Shown piece by piece: positions 12,123 through 22,356 of a stretch of DNA of 64,000 nucleotides. Source of the stretch: Melolontha melolontha (taxonomy: Eukaryota > Arthropoda > Insecta > Coleoptera > Scarabaeidae); assembly GCA_935421215.2 (NCBI GenBank), contig OW285236.1:157396411-157460410 (forward strand), in the 5' to 3' direction. The first letter of the stretch is position 1. Each line of letters starts with the position of its first letter. The notes beneath the pieces were generated by a model that saw only the letters and a program-made list of their open reading frames with translations, was not told the origin of the DNA and ran no database searches. The position numbers and the translations under genes were made by a program.

Positions 12123-12689
12123 GACCTGGTTAGAGATTTATCACTTTCAAAAGATGTTGCCGAATTGCTGGACTCACGACTAAAAATAAAAACGTGCTGT
12201 CACCCGGATCCTCGTTTTTGTGACACAGGCAACGAGAGAGTGAATTCGCTAAATTTTTCTTCAAAGAGGGAAATTTCGTTTTGTAGTAGTGTTCAAGCGT
12301 TAATCAAGTGTTTTGAAACAGAATATTATTAATCTCAGTGGCGTCTATTCCTTGATCCGTCAAAAACATGCCGCAAAGCAGCGTCGCTACATAATGGGAA
12401 TAAATTTGCCCCACTTTCTGTAGGACATTTGAAGGAAAACTACACGGATTTGGCAATGATTTTTGAGAAAATAAGATATGAAGAACATCGCTGGATGGTT
12501 TTTGGAGACTACAAAATACTAACCATGATGTTGGGCCAGCAGGCAGGTTAAACAAAATATTCCTGCTTCCTCTGCTTGTCTCTCAATATGCTTCCTTTAC
12601 ATGTGGAATAGTCGCGCCAGAAATTTCCATTAGACAAAAACTGACTGGCCACTTCGATACGCCGCAATCTTCGGCGAATCTTCATCTGT

Positions 12690-12850
12690 ATTAGATAAAA
12701 ATGTAGATTTTACAAAATTAGGGCAACTTTTTACCAATACTGAAGATCCATTGTACAGATACAAAGAGCACTTTAACTATGCAAATATAACATCTCTCAA
12801 AGTCGAACAATCCTTCTCAGTATATAAACATATTATTATTAAATTTGACG
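12690..12850 (+). pseudogene. hAT-like C-terminal fragment
   Basis: A readable stretch with FNYANITSLKVEQSFSVYK resembles the C-terminal block (ITS.DVERSFS.YK) of a group of hAT-like transposases found in insects. Only this fragment is recognisable, and it ends near 12850. No ends or catalytic residues are visible, so the assignment is tentative. Confidence 0.45.
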
Positions 12851-13679
12851 GTGTGGGCACATAGTCTGCCGTCTTTACTTATTATCAATTGAGTGTTTCT
12901 GTTAAAGTAGAAAATAATTAATCTCAACTATTTATTGCGTAATCTTAATAATAAACATCTTGAATCTGTTCCAAGTAAGAAATAATTGATCTTAATCGCG
13001 TATTTTTTCAAAACATTGTATAAGTTTGAGTAACTGCCTCCGAAGTTCGCAATAAATTCTTTTGGTATTATGTTTTTAGAAAAAAAAATTCTTTATAGAT
13101 CAAGCGGTTTAGGTAAACGCGAAATTTCAAAAGGCCACACGCGTTCGGCGTTAAAATTGAAGTTATTCACTAAACAGGACGTTGAAAATTGATTAATCAG
13201 CCTCCGTGGAGAATTTATAAATAAATTGCAATATTATAATATAAATTTAATAATAAAAAAATGACGATAAATGTAATAAATATAATATCTTTTTCATTAG
13301 ATTAGCCTTCTATGGGGAAGATGAAACTATTAATTCCGATAATCAGGAAAATTTTAAGTAATTTCTTAAATTTGGCAAGAGTTTGGATGAATACATCGAT
13401 AGATTTATAGAATATTTTCGATATACTATTTCTATTAATGCAAACTGTTGGTAATTAAATTAGTAGCATTTACGAGAATTGAATTCCGTCTACACCTAAT
13501 CGACCTCCGATATCCAAATTTCAATTTCGTTGAACTCATTAAACACAAGTTTTTATATGCTAGTTTGTACATGAATAATCAAAAGACAAAAAATGTTACA
13601 TATAAAATCATGAAAATAGGATTATTTAAAGCCGTTACTTTGTGGTAATTTATTTTGAAAATAATAAGATAAAATAAAA
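12851..13679. other. AT-rich DNA without recognisable genes
   Basis: Only short uninformative ORFs are seen. Confidence 0.6.
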
Positions 13680-13793
13680 CAATAACTTTGTTTTACCACT
13701 TTATTCACATATAATCGTAGTTTGATAATGACATTGTATGTCGAAACCGCGGTCACGATTATATGTGAATAAAGTGGTAAAACAAAGTTATTG
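13680..13793. repeat. Perfect 39-bp inverted repeat enclosing a hammerhead-like core
   Basis: Arms 13680-13718 and 13755-13793 are perfectly complementary over 39 bp. The 36 nt between them consist of AGT, a TTGATAA core (13722-13728), one extra T, helix II GACA/TGTC (13730-13742), GAA, an 8-nt palindrome ACCGCGGT (13746-13753), and C. This is the same layout as the hammerhead-like structures in the Penelope-type repeats of this window. Confidence 0.8.
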
Positions 13794-13982
13794 GATTATT
13801 TAAATATTCTTTCACAACCTTTTGTTAAACAGGTAAATCTGCAAGGTTTTCAATGCCGTGCCTTGAATATCAATATATTAGAAATAATTAAGTAAATGTT
13901 GATCGCAATATAAGGCCTTTAAAATAATAGCTATTATTATAACGAGAACATTAAGCGATTTATAATACTCGAGGATGTTGCC

Positions 13983-14010
13983 AGGTGACGAGGCGCTAGC
14001 CGAGTCACCT
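13983..14010 (+). promoter_or_regulatory. Hairpin with conserved GAGGCGC tip upstream of recombinase 1
   Basis: Stem AGGTGAC/GTCACCT (13983-13989, 14004-14010) encloses GA, GGC, GCTA, GCC, GA. Complementarity continues imperfectly out to about 13968-14024. It lies about 160 bp before the ATG of the tyrosine recombinase at 14171. The same tip on a different stem precedes the recombinase at 59.8 kb. Confidence 0.6.
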
Positions 14011-14170
14011 CGTAACGTCCGAGAGGGTTTAAATTGCTGATGTTCGAGTTTATATTCAAAGCTTTATCGTATCATCAACGATATCAAGATTAAAACAAAA
14101 TCAACAATTTGTCTGTCATACAAAATACTTACGTCAAAGCTTGCACGTTTTTGAAATAAATTAATAAATC

Positions 14171-14870
14171 ATGGAAGAATTTGATGTTCCCGCAAATATT
14201 GTAGAGGCTGCAAATAGTGCAAAATTATATTTGTTGCCAGCGAAGTCAAAACTGCATAACGAATATCGTCTGTTTTGTAAATAGCGAGATGAAGAACATG
14301 TTCAAGGTGCTGGGGAAACAGTCTTGCTCGCTTATTTCGTGAGACTGTCAAATTACTAAGTTCCTTCATGTTTGTGGCCAAAATATTCCATTGCGTTGCG
14401 AGCTTGCTTGGAATTAAAAGAAAGAGTAGAAATTGATAAGTATGGTGCTTTGATAAGATTTATCAAGAAAAAGAATGTTGGATATCGAGTTAAAAAACGC
14501 AAAATACTCACTAGAGAGCAAGTTGATGAATTTATGCGTACAGCTCCAGACGAGGTATTTTTTATGATAAAAGTAGCTTTTTTGATTGGTCTAGGAGGGG
14601 CTTGTAGAACCATTGAATTACCGAGAATGTCTACGGACGATGTTGAGGTTTTAGAGCCTAAGGTAGTTGTTACCATTCCTGACACAAAAACTCACAAAAA
14701 AATATTTTTTTCTTCTAGTACCTGACGGTGACATTAATTCCGTACTTTTATTTTAAAAATATGTAGTATTGCGACCTCGTCTATTTTGTGTCACACAATG
14801 TAGACGAAACAGCGCGGTTCGTTTTTTCCCTAAAAATGGCCTCGGTCAATTTCCGAACGACACATGTGCA
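14171..14870 (+). pseudogene. Crypton-type tyrosine recombinase pseudogene (recombinase 1)
   Basis: From the ATG at 14171 the frame reads NIVEAANSAKLYLLPAKSK, then CLWPKYSIALRACLELKE, KRKILTREQVDEF and LIGLGGACRTIELPRMSTDDVEVLEPKVVV. This matches the N-terminal and first catalytic part of insect Crypton-like tyrosine recombinases; the Arg of ACRTIEL is the first catalytic arginine. Two stops lie in the frame (TAG near 14282, TAA near 14357) and the frame is lost near 14700. Related sequence (VPDGDINSV, KYVVLRPR) can be followed to about 14870. The half with the HxxR motif and nucleophilic Tyr is missing. It is a relative of the copy at 58768-59822 (shared LLPKKSK/LLPAKSK and TLHDVEDLESK/STDDVEVLEPK type motifs). 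Confidence 0.75.
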
Positions 14871-14899
14871 CATAATGAACGTTGAAACAGAATAATATC

Positions 14900-14946
14900 G
14901 TTACTTGAAAAAGACTCAATAATATAAAAGAGTCGAAACGTTGTAG
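14900..14946 (+). ncRNA. Hammerhead-ribozyme-like structure (family 2)
   Basis: Helix I TTAC/GTAG (14901-14904, 14943-14946), core TTGAAAA (14905-14911), one extra A, helix II GACTC/GAGTC (14913-14917, 14930-14934), GAA, palindrome ACGT, then T. Residues 3 and 8 are U and A instead of C and G. No nearby protein was recognised. Confidence 0.45.
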
Positions 14947-15023
14947 AAGAAAACACTAAAATTCATTAAAGGTCGCTAAACCAATAAAAAAAGTCTATTA
15001 TTTTAATATATATATATATACAT

Positions 15024-15060
<37 letters not shown>

Positions 15061-15066
<6 letters not shown>

Positions 15067-15138
15067 ATAATTATTTCATGACCTTAGTATGTTATGGTAG
15101 ATTCAATATGTTGGCGATTTAAGGTCTGGTTTTACTTT

Positions 15139-15183
<45 letters not shown>

Positions 15184-15291
15184 TTGGGTTGTTTTAAATA
15201 TATATTATATATTTTAAAGTAAAACCAGACCTTAAATCGCCAACAAATTGAATTTACCATAACATACAACGGTCACGTAATAATTATCTTT

Positions 15292-15300
<9 letters not shown>
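15061..15300. repeat. Inverted pair of a PLE-type terminal sequence with (TA)n centre
   Basis: The segment at 15064-15145 (CATGACCTTAGTATG.., TTGGCGATTTAAGGTCTGG..) is repeated inverted at 15210-15295. Between them is a (TA)n array. The GGCGATTAAAGGTCTG motif recurs at 18435, 34303, 39803, 40305 and 40449, next to Penelope-type ends. Confidence 0.75.
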
Positions 15301-15336
<36 letters not shown>

Positions 15337-15340
<4 letters not shown>

Positions 15341-17379
15341 CTGTCCCGTAAAAAACGCCAACATTCATAATTCCGTTATTTATTGTCCGGTTTTATTTAA
15401 ACAAAAAGTAAATTTAATAGCATCAAAAACACTATAAGATAGCAGTGTTTTATTTGTTTTCAATTGTTTTCATTAATGTCAAACGACAGTCAAGTTTTTT
15501 ATTTTAAATGGCAACATATATATTTTTGGCTATATTCGGATTGTATTTTTTTTTCTGAATTCAACGATGTATAACATGTTTATTTTTGATAAACGTTTAT
15601 TGCAAAAAAAAAACTTTATAAATTTCATCTTTGTCTTCCATTATTTATAAATATTCGAATGTGTCATGATCATGAAACATTTGAAATGTAAGTATTATAA
15701 ATATTATTATAAGAAACAAAACACTTTACAATAAATGTTGAAATTGCCCGCCACCTTGTTTAACACATATCGCACATCTCCTAATAATAAAAAATAAAAA
15801 ACAAACTTTATAAATTTCATCTTTCATTATAGTAGACTTGGCCCAGTCCACTAGCATTATGTCAATGTGCCTTAAGTGTCAGTTTGACTTTATTTAGTTT
15901 TCTGTATTATCCTGTTTGAACGTTTTGCCGCAACAAAAAGCGTATTTTCGTTAAAAATGAATAACAATGAATTAACGGACATGTTACAAGTGTTCTTTGA
16001 ATGTAATAAAAATCGCCTTCAAGCAGTTCGTCGGTACAGTGCTGGTTTTCCGGACATAGAAGTTCCAGGTTCGAAAATATTTCAGAGAATTGAAAAGAAT
16101 TTAAGAAATTATGGATCATTTACCAAACCAAAAACACAAAAACGGAAATTCTCCGAAGATAAGGAATTAGATGTTCTTCTTGCAGTACAGCAAAATTCAC
16201 GAACTTCGATTCGCGAAATTGCACATAATATTGGGGTATCAAAAACTACAGTTCATGGTATTTTAAGAAAACACAAACTTAAACCGTACATAGCTCAAAA
16301 AGTTCATGCATTAGAACAAAATGATCCTGGCCGAAGATTCCAGTTTTGTCGTTTTTATTTAAATGCATTAGAACAAGACCCGAATTTTTACAGAAGGATA
16401 ATTTGGTCTGATGAATGCACTTTTAGCAACAACGGTATTTTTAATAGAAACATACATCGACAGTGGAGTGCAGACAATCCGAGATTTGTAATTGAAAATA
16501 ATTTTCAAAGACGTTTCAACGTAAATGTTTGGTGTGGTGTGGCGATCAATTAATTGGGCCATTTTTCATAGATGGTTGCTTAAATCAAGAAAAATACTAC
16601 ACTTTATTACACGAAAATCTCCAAAACTTTTTAGATGAATTACCTTTGGCAAATTTAAATAGAATATTTTTTTAACAAGATGGGGCTCCCGCGCAGAGCG
16701 CCAGAGTAAATACTGATTTGTTGACCACCCAATTTGGAAATAGGTGGATAGGAACATCCGGTCCTATCGAGTGGCCTGCGCGTTTACCGGATCTTACGCC
16801 CCTCGATTTTTTGTTGTGGGCTTATCTACAAAATCGAGTTTATTTAACAACTCCAGAAAATGTTGACATTTTAAGACAAAGAGATATTAACACTTGTCAA
16901 GAAGTACCTGCCGCTTGTCCTTTAAATGCGACCTTTGGAGTAATTAGGAGATGTGCGATATGTGTTGAACAAGGTGGCGGGCAATTTCAACATTTATTGT
17001 AAAGTGTTTTGTTTCTTATAATAATATTTATAATACTTACATTTCAAATGTTTCATGACACATTCGAATATTTATAAATAATGGAAGACAAAGATGAAAT
17101 TTATAAAGTTTTTTTTTGCAATAAACGTTTATCAAAAATAAACATGTTATACATCGTTGAATTCAGAAAAAAAAATCCAATCCGAATATAGCCAAAAATA
17201 GATATGTTGCCATTTAAAATAAAAAACTTGACTGTCGTTTGACATTAATGAAAACAATTGAAAACAAATAAAACACTGCTATCTTATAGTGTTTTTGATG
17301 CTATTAAATTTACTTTTTGTTTAAATAAAACCGGACAATAAATAACGGAATTATGAATGTTGGCGTTTTTACGGGACAG

Positions 17380-17383
<4 letters not shown>
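15337..17383 (+). mobile_element. DD41D mariner 1 with about 450-bp terminal inverted repeats
   Basis: Ends with CAGACTGTCCCGTAAAAA (15337) and its inverse at 17383, flanked by TA inside (TA)n arrays. Inverted repeats run to about 15786 and from about 16934, so they include the last codons of the transposase gene. Length about 2.05 kb. Confidence 0.9.
15957..17002 (+). pseudogene. DD41D mariner transposase, one frameshift and one stop
   Basis: Starts at ATG 15957. A helix-turn-helix region (SIREIAHNIGVSKTTVHGILRK would be its centre, about 16210-16275) is followed by the catalytic domain. Catalytic Asp residues are seen in WSDECTF (about 16408), QDGAP (about 16681) and LDFLLW (about 16806), with 41 residues between the second and third, which defines a DD41D Tc1/mariner transposase. 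One base is missing near 16543 and TAA replaces a Gln codon at 16674-16676. The C-terminus GGGQFQHLL lies inside the right inverted repeat. The enzyme cuts and pastes DNA at TA. Confidence 0.88.
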
Positions 17384-17430
<47 letters not shown>

Positions 17431-17449
17431 GAAACGAAATTATCGACCG

Positions 17450-17762
17450 TGATATATTATAAAAAATTAATTTAAATTCGAGTAAGCGGTCAATTAAGAA
17501 AAAAAAAACTCCTTTAATAAATAACCCTATATTTCGCAACAGACTTTGTCCCTTCTTCTGGGGTAAAAAATGTAGAGTCGAAGAAAATATAAAATTGACG
17601 TACAAAATATAAAAATTTTTATATTTTGTACGTCAATTTGATATTTTCTTCAACTCTACATTTTTTACCCCAGAAGAAGCGACAAAGTCTGTTGCGAAAT
17701 ATAGGGTTATTTAATAAAGGAGTTTTTTTTTCTTAATTGACCGCTTACCCGAATTTAAATTA

Positions 17763-17768
<6 letters not shown>
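17450..17768. repeat. Large palindrome made of two inverted PLE-type ends
   Basis: Arms of about 155 bp meet near 17618. Each arm carries one hammerhead-like structure (17522-17567 minus, 17663-17712 plus). Both outer ends abut (TA)n arrays. Confidence 0.85.
17663..17712 (+). ncRNA. Hammerhead-ribozyme-like structure (family 3, right arm)
   Basis: Helix I ACCC/GGGT (17667-17670, 17704-17707), core CAGAAGA (17671-17677; C3 and G8 kept, U4 replaced by A), extra A, helix II GCGACA/TGTTGC (17679-17684, 17690-17695), GAA, palindrome ATAT, then A. The left arm 17522-17567 carries the inverted copy with a weaker helix II. Confidence 0.45.
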
Positions 17769-17827
<59 letters not shown>

Positions 17828-17854
17828 TATATACACTCTACATATATATATATA

Positions 17855-18333
17855 CAAGGTGTGTATAAATTGTCGCAAAAGCTACACGTAGCGACATTCT
17901 TCGTTCGGTTCTGAATAAAAAATCTTAATGTTAAAATGTCGTATCATGCTTCGTAAATTCGTAAATGTCAAAATTTGACAGTAATGATTTTGATTGAACT
18001 CGCTTTGAAATACAAACTTATTGTTCTACAACGTTGCTAAATGTGTTTTTCGTGGAAGTACGTTAATGAATAAATGTTTAAAACAAGCTTTTAAATCAAA
18101 AAGAAAACGTTTACGAAATAATACTAGTAAAAATTTTTTCCTTAAACTTAATTGCATCTATCTCTATTAACAGATATCGAAGAGCAAAGGTTAGTTACGC
18201 ACTAAAAGTCTGAACTTCAAGAACCCCGTGAAAACAAACGAAGCATGATATGACATTTTAACATTAAGATTTTTTATTCAGAACCAAACGAAGAACGTCG
18301 CTGCGTGTAGCTTTTGCGACAATTTATACACAC

Positions 18334-18337
<4 letters not shown>
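17855..18337. mobile_element. MITE with about 85-bp inverted repeats inside (TA)n
   Basis: The left end GTGTGTATAAATTGTCGC.. and its inverse ..GCGACAATTTATACACAC at the right continue as near-identical inverted repeats to about 17950 and from about 18238. No ORF. TA flanks on both sides suggest a Tc1/mariner-mobilised element. Confidence 0.8.
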
Positions 18338-18420
<83 letters not shown>

Positions 18421-18497
18421 TAAACTTAATAAGTCGGCGATTAAAGACCTTTAATCGCCGACTTATTAAGTTTACCATATCATACCAAGGTCACGAA

Positions 18498-18563
<66 letters not shown>
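18337..18563. repeat. (TA)n arrays around a 62-bp palindrome
   Basis: (TA)n at 18337-18418 and 18502-18563. The palindrome 18419-18480 is two copies of GGTAAACTTAATAAGTCGGC.. meeting head to head at GACC/TTTAATC, the PLE-type terminal motif. Confidence 0.85.
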
Positions 18564-18565
<2 letters not shown>

Positions 18566-18566
<1 letters not shown>

Positions 18567-19012
18567 TAGACCAGGAGTCTTTGCCGTTAGAATATGTATG
18601 AAAGGGTTTTTTTTGGGGAATCCATCAAAATTAAACTCTATTAATTAAGTCAGTTCTTTATTCTTTAGCCCAATATTTCGCACCGAAATTCGAGTGCTTC
18701 ATCAGGGGATCACTTTAAGAGTAGATAGATATTAATTTATTACTTAGTAACAAAAAACATTTTTTTTTAATACTTACAAATGTGAACTTGTTTTGTCTGG
18801 AGAAAATTACTCATATGTTTATAATATTGTAAATTGATAAAACTAATGTCAACGGACTTACACTTAGTTGTTTTGAGATTACATTTTAAAAAACACAGGA
18901 CAAAACACATCTAAAAGGAAAGCCACACACGTGCAATATTGGCGAACAAAAGAATTAATCGCATGCAACCATGTTGTTGTCACAAAGTTAAAACTTGCAA
19001 TGTTAAAGGTTA
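18566..19012 (-). repeat. PLE pLTR, 3' copy
   Basis: Direct repeat of 21706-22160 with scattered substitutions. Contains the hammerhead-like structure at 18666-18711. Confidence 0.88.
18666..18711 (-). ncRNA. Hammerhead-ribozyme-like structure in PLE pLTR (family 4)
   Basis: On the minus strand: helix I CCC/GGG, the consensus core CTGATGA, one extra A, helix II GCAC/GTGC with a 10-nt loop, GAA, palindrome ATAT, then T. The same structure is kept in the other pLTR (near 21854-21809), where helix II has a GCAC/GCGC change. This is the arrangement reported for Penelope-like elements, apart from the extra A. Confidence 0.6.
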
Positions 19013-19232
19013 TAGTGTAAAAGATCCGGTAAAGTTTTTTTTGGATTCCAGGCGTGTAACATTAATTTGGAAAAAGTTACTATTCATCATCGAGATCACA
19101 AATTTTATACGAAAGTCAATTCTATTCTTGAGAATGTGTCGTCTCACAAAATTTCAAATTAGAAAAGAGAAAAGAACAAAAAACGTGTTATGTAATTAAT
19201 AAATGAGCAAAAAATTGAGGAGGACCAATGTG

Positions 19233-21628
19233 TTAAACGGTAACAGATAAGATATTTTCTGTAGTTTGTTGTTTAGAGTTTATGTTTATTGTTAGCAAGT
19301 AAGCATAATTTGCACTTAAGTTGCTCGTGTCAGATCGAATTAGCGTTGCTACCATTTCCAAAAACTCTCTACACTTTAAGTTGTTTACAGTCTGAAGGAC
19401 TTTAACATTATTAAAATTAGGTGTGTGATCATTGTTAATCATATGTGAAGACAAGGCGCACCTGCTCTTACCGGTCCGAATGTCACTCTTGTGCGTGGAT
19501 AGCCTAGTTTTTAGCCAAGTGGAGGTATGACGTATGTACACCTGACTGCATCCATTGCAGGGAATGCAATACACAACGTTGGATCATAAGGGCAAGGGCG
19601 TCAAGTCTTCGGTTTTACTGAAAAAGTTTCGCACTAGATTGTAATTGTAAAAACCTAATCTAATTTCCTCTGTGCAGAGCACACGAGAGAGCCTTTCCGA
19701 TACTCCAGCAATATAGGGAAGTCTGTAATATTTGAATTTGTTTGGTTATTCAGCAATGGTATTGTTTGGAATTTGATTGTAGGAAGAAGGTGTGGTGAAA
19801 ATTAGTTTGTTGATCAAACTACGTGGATAACCATTATTTGAGAAAATCCCACCTAATATTTTAAGATTTCGTTGTTTGAAGGAATGGTGGCTGATCCTAG
19901 AAACCCTATGTATCATGCCTAAGATGTGATTTATTTTCTGGCTATTAGAGCGATTAGAGTGGTAGTTTAAGATTCTATCTGAATTACTGGGTTTTCTATA
20001 CCAGTCAATCATTAAGTGGTTGTTGTTTCTGATTACCTTCGTGTCTAGGAATTGAATGTTAGGGTGGAATGAGTTAAATATTTCCAAAATGTCATCCATT
20101 GCCTGAGAAGGAAGTGCGCAAATCAAGTGATCCACGTATTTATGTATGAATGCAAATTCAAATGGTGGTACTTTAAGTATGTTATCTAAGCAAAAATCCA
20201 TTACTAAGTTAGCAAGGATCGGGCTGAGCGGTGAACCCATGGGCAAACCAGATATCTGAGTGTATGATTTATTATTAAAAGTAAAATAACTATTATTAAA
20301 GATGAAGTTTAATAATGTAAAAAAGGAGTCATAAGTTAAATCCGTCACCTCCGATATTTCACTCCATCTGTTTCTTAGTACATGTAAGACCAAACTAGTT
20401 GGTATATTTGTGAACAAAGATATCACGTCCAATGATATTATTTGAAAGTCATTTGGTAATCGAAGATCTTGATATTTGTCAGCGAAAGTAAAAGAATCAT
20501 GGATATCATATGGACTGCTATTTTTAAAACATTGTGAGAGGATATCAGCAACATGTCTAGATATGTTGTAGCAAGGGGAACCCGTGTAAGATACAATGGG
20601 CCTATATGGGACTTCGACTTTATGTATTTTAGGTAGAGTATACAGTTTAGGACTGATAGAATATATTGTGAGCTTGTTGTAAAGTTGTTCATCTAGTTCT
20701 TTGCTGTTCTTTAGATTGCGTAGTAGTTTATTCAATCTTTGTTGTACTCCAGACGTGGGGTCCTAGTTTATGATTTTGTAAATGGAGGTGTCTGACTAGT
20801 TTATGATTTTGTAAGTGGAGGTGTCTGATAGTAGCTCCTCCGATTTATTTATATATTCTGTTTTATAAACAGCTACTGTTACTGAACCTTTGTCAGCTCT
20901 AAGGATCAGGATGTCCGGGTTGTTTTTAAGAAAAGATCGACATTTGTTGCTGATCTCCCCCCAAAACGCATATTTATTTATTGAGGATGTCATAAAGTTA
21001 GTTAAAATGTTAGTGATCTTAGCTCTACGTATATTTTTATTCTCGTCACCTGTACCGTTGAGTATGACTTCACACTCAGCCAGAACCCCACCAACCCGAA
21101 TGTCGTTAGTAGTGACAGGGATGCCGAATTTTGGTCCCAATGAAAGGAAATCTGCAATATCAGGAGAAACTCTCCCCCCCCCCCCGTTCTATCCACAAAC
21201 CAGACTGTATTATTTTTATAAAATTTTGATGTTTTTATATTATTTACTAAGTTTTCAAATTTATTAATATTTTTTAATTTAATCTATTTAAAAAGTCTAT
21301 CATATTTTTTATTTAATGTATTTTCAAAATCATTTACTAAATATGTTGGTAAAAAGCTTTTGGCGGTATCTTTAAGGTATTGTAATTGTTTATTATGAAA
21401 ATCTAAATCTGACAACGTGATTGAAATTTCCAAATTTAACACACTATGTCCTAACCTGTTGTTTAGATATGTAGCCTTCCGTTGAAGTTTCTTATTTGTT
21501 GTTGTTAATAAACTATTCATGTTGACGGATCCCTGTATGCTGTGTTTCGGGATGATGTTATATTTTCGGCACTTTAGTAAGAAAATCCGTCTATTTTGTA
21601 ATTTTGTAATTTTCTCCGATGTTGACAT
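19233..21628 (-). pseudogene. PLE polyprotein (RT plus GIY-YIG endonuclease), broken
   Basis: Minus strand. The N-terminal part is in 21628-21284 and 21140-20796 (ending LRADKGSVTVA). The RT core is 20735-19746 with TLPKIHK, RPIVSYTGSP, the FTNIP box (F after SLDVISL), GLPMGSPLSPILANL and the active site, which reads KYVDH instead of the usual YVDD. YRLPYIAGVSERLSR links RT to the endonuclease (19574-19233), whose YIG reads YIR. Stops: two TAG copies created by a 33-bp in-frame tandem duplication at 20764-20829, TAA after NNTIAE and TGA before SNVVYC. The protein would prime reverse transcription from chromosomal nicks; this copy is inactive. Confidence 0.92.
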
Positions 21629-21705
21629 TCATTTCTTAAGTGAGATGGTTTGATTAAATCCATAATTCTTTGTTATGGTTTCGAAATACCCCATTCTGTA
21701 AAGTA

Positions 21706-22160
21706 TAAGTAGACCAGGAGTTTTTGCCATTAGAACGTGTAAGAAAGGGTTTTTTGGGGGGAATCCAGCAAAATTAAACTCTATTAATTAAGTCAGTTCT
21801 TTATTCTTTGGCCCAATATTTCGCGCCGAAATTCGAGTGCTTCATCAGGGGATCACTTTAAGAGTAGATAGATATTAATTTATTACTTAGTAACAAAAAT
21901 GTTTTTTTTTTAAATACTTACAAATGTGAACTTGTTTTGTATGGAGATAATTACTCATATGTTTATAATATTGTAAGTTGATAAAACTAATGCCAACGGA
22001 CTTACACTTAGTTGTTTTGAGATTACATTGTAAAAAACACAGGACAAAACACATCTAAAAGGAAAGCCACACACGTGCAATATTGGCGAACAAAAGAATT
22101 AATCGCATGCAACCATGTTGTTGTCACAAAGTTAAAACTTGCAATGTCAAAGGATGTTAA
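21706..22160 (-). repeat. PLE pLTR, 5' copy
   Basis: Direct repeat of 18566-19012. Contains the hammerhead-like structure near 21809-21854. Confidence 0.88.
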
Positions 22161-22222
22161 AGGATTTCTTTTAGATGTATTTTGTTCTGTGTTTTTTAAA
22201 ATATAATCTCAAAACAACGCGT

Positions 22223-22356
22223 TCGTGGATCCTACAAAAAGTAAAAATTAAAATAGTGCGCAAATTTTCGTTATGCGATTATTATTATTATTAACAAATT
22301 ATTGTAGAAAGATAGCTATTATACGTATTTTAAAAGTTATTGTGCGGTTGTCGCTC
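22223..22356. other. Short AT-rich spacer
   Basis: Lies between the PLE inverted fragment and the satellite dimer. Nothing recognised. Confidence 0.5.

Larger units (their letters stand above)
11220..12600 (+). pseudogene. Pseudogene of a multicopy protein family of unknown function
   Basis: Pieces in order match, from memory, a repetitive protein family found in many arthropod and cnidarian genomes: KLGHQDKA then FGIPTMWREQQNN and DCYFCSVDVKG (about 11230-11412); AIHPVLHS and a DDILSD..PPQDESSSDFDQGP region (11715-11855); LVRDLSLSKDVAELLDSRL (12128-12183); WRLFLDPSK, LHNGNKFAPLSVGHLKENY, RWMVFGDYK and LGQQAG then TKYSCFLCL (12340-12580). The Cys pairs in DCYFC and CFLC are conserved, but no activity is known to me. 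Several stops interrupt it, including TAA after LGQQAG. Two small elements sit inside it with target duplications (11414-11690 and 11880-12122). Whether the family is itself a transposon protein is open. Confidence 0.65.
18566..22160 (-). mobile_element. Penelope-like element with two pLTRs
   Basis: About 440-bp direct repeats at 18566-19012 and 21706-22160 (both begin AGTAGACCAGGAGT.. on the plus strand) bracket a minus-strand gene with reverse transcriptase and GIY-YIG regions. This is the PLE pseudo-LTR arrangement. A fragment of the pLTR is repeated in inverse just outside at 22157-22222, another PLE habit. Each pLTR has a hammerhead-like structure. Confidence 0.9.
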
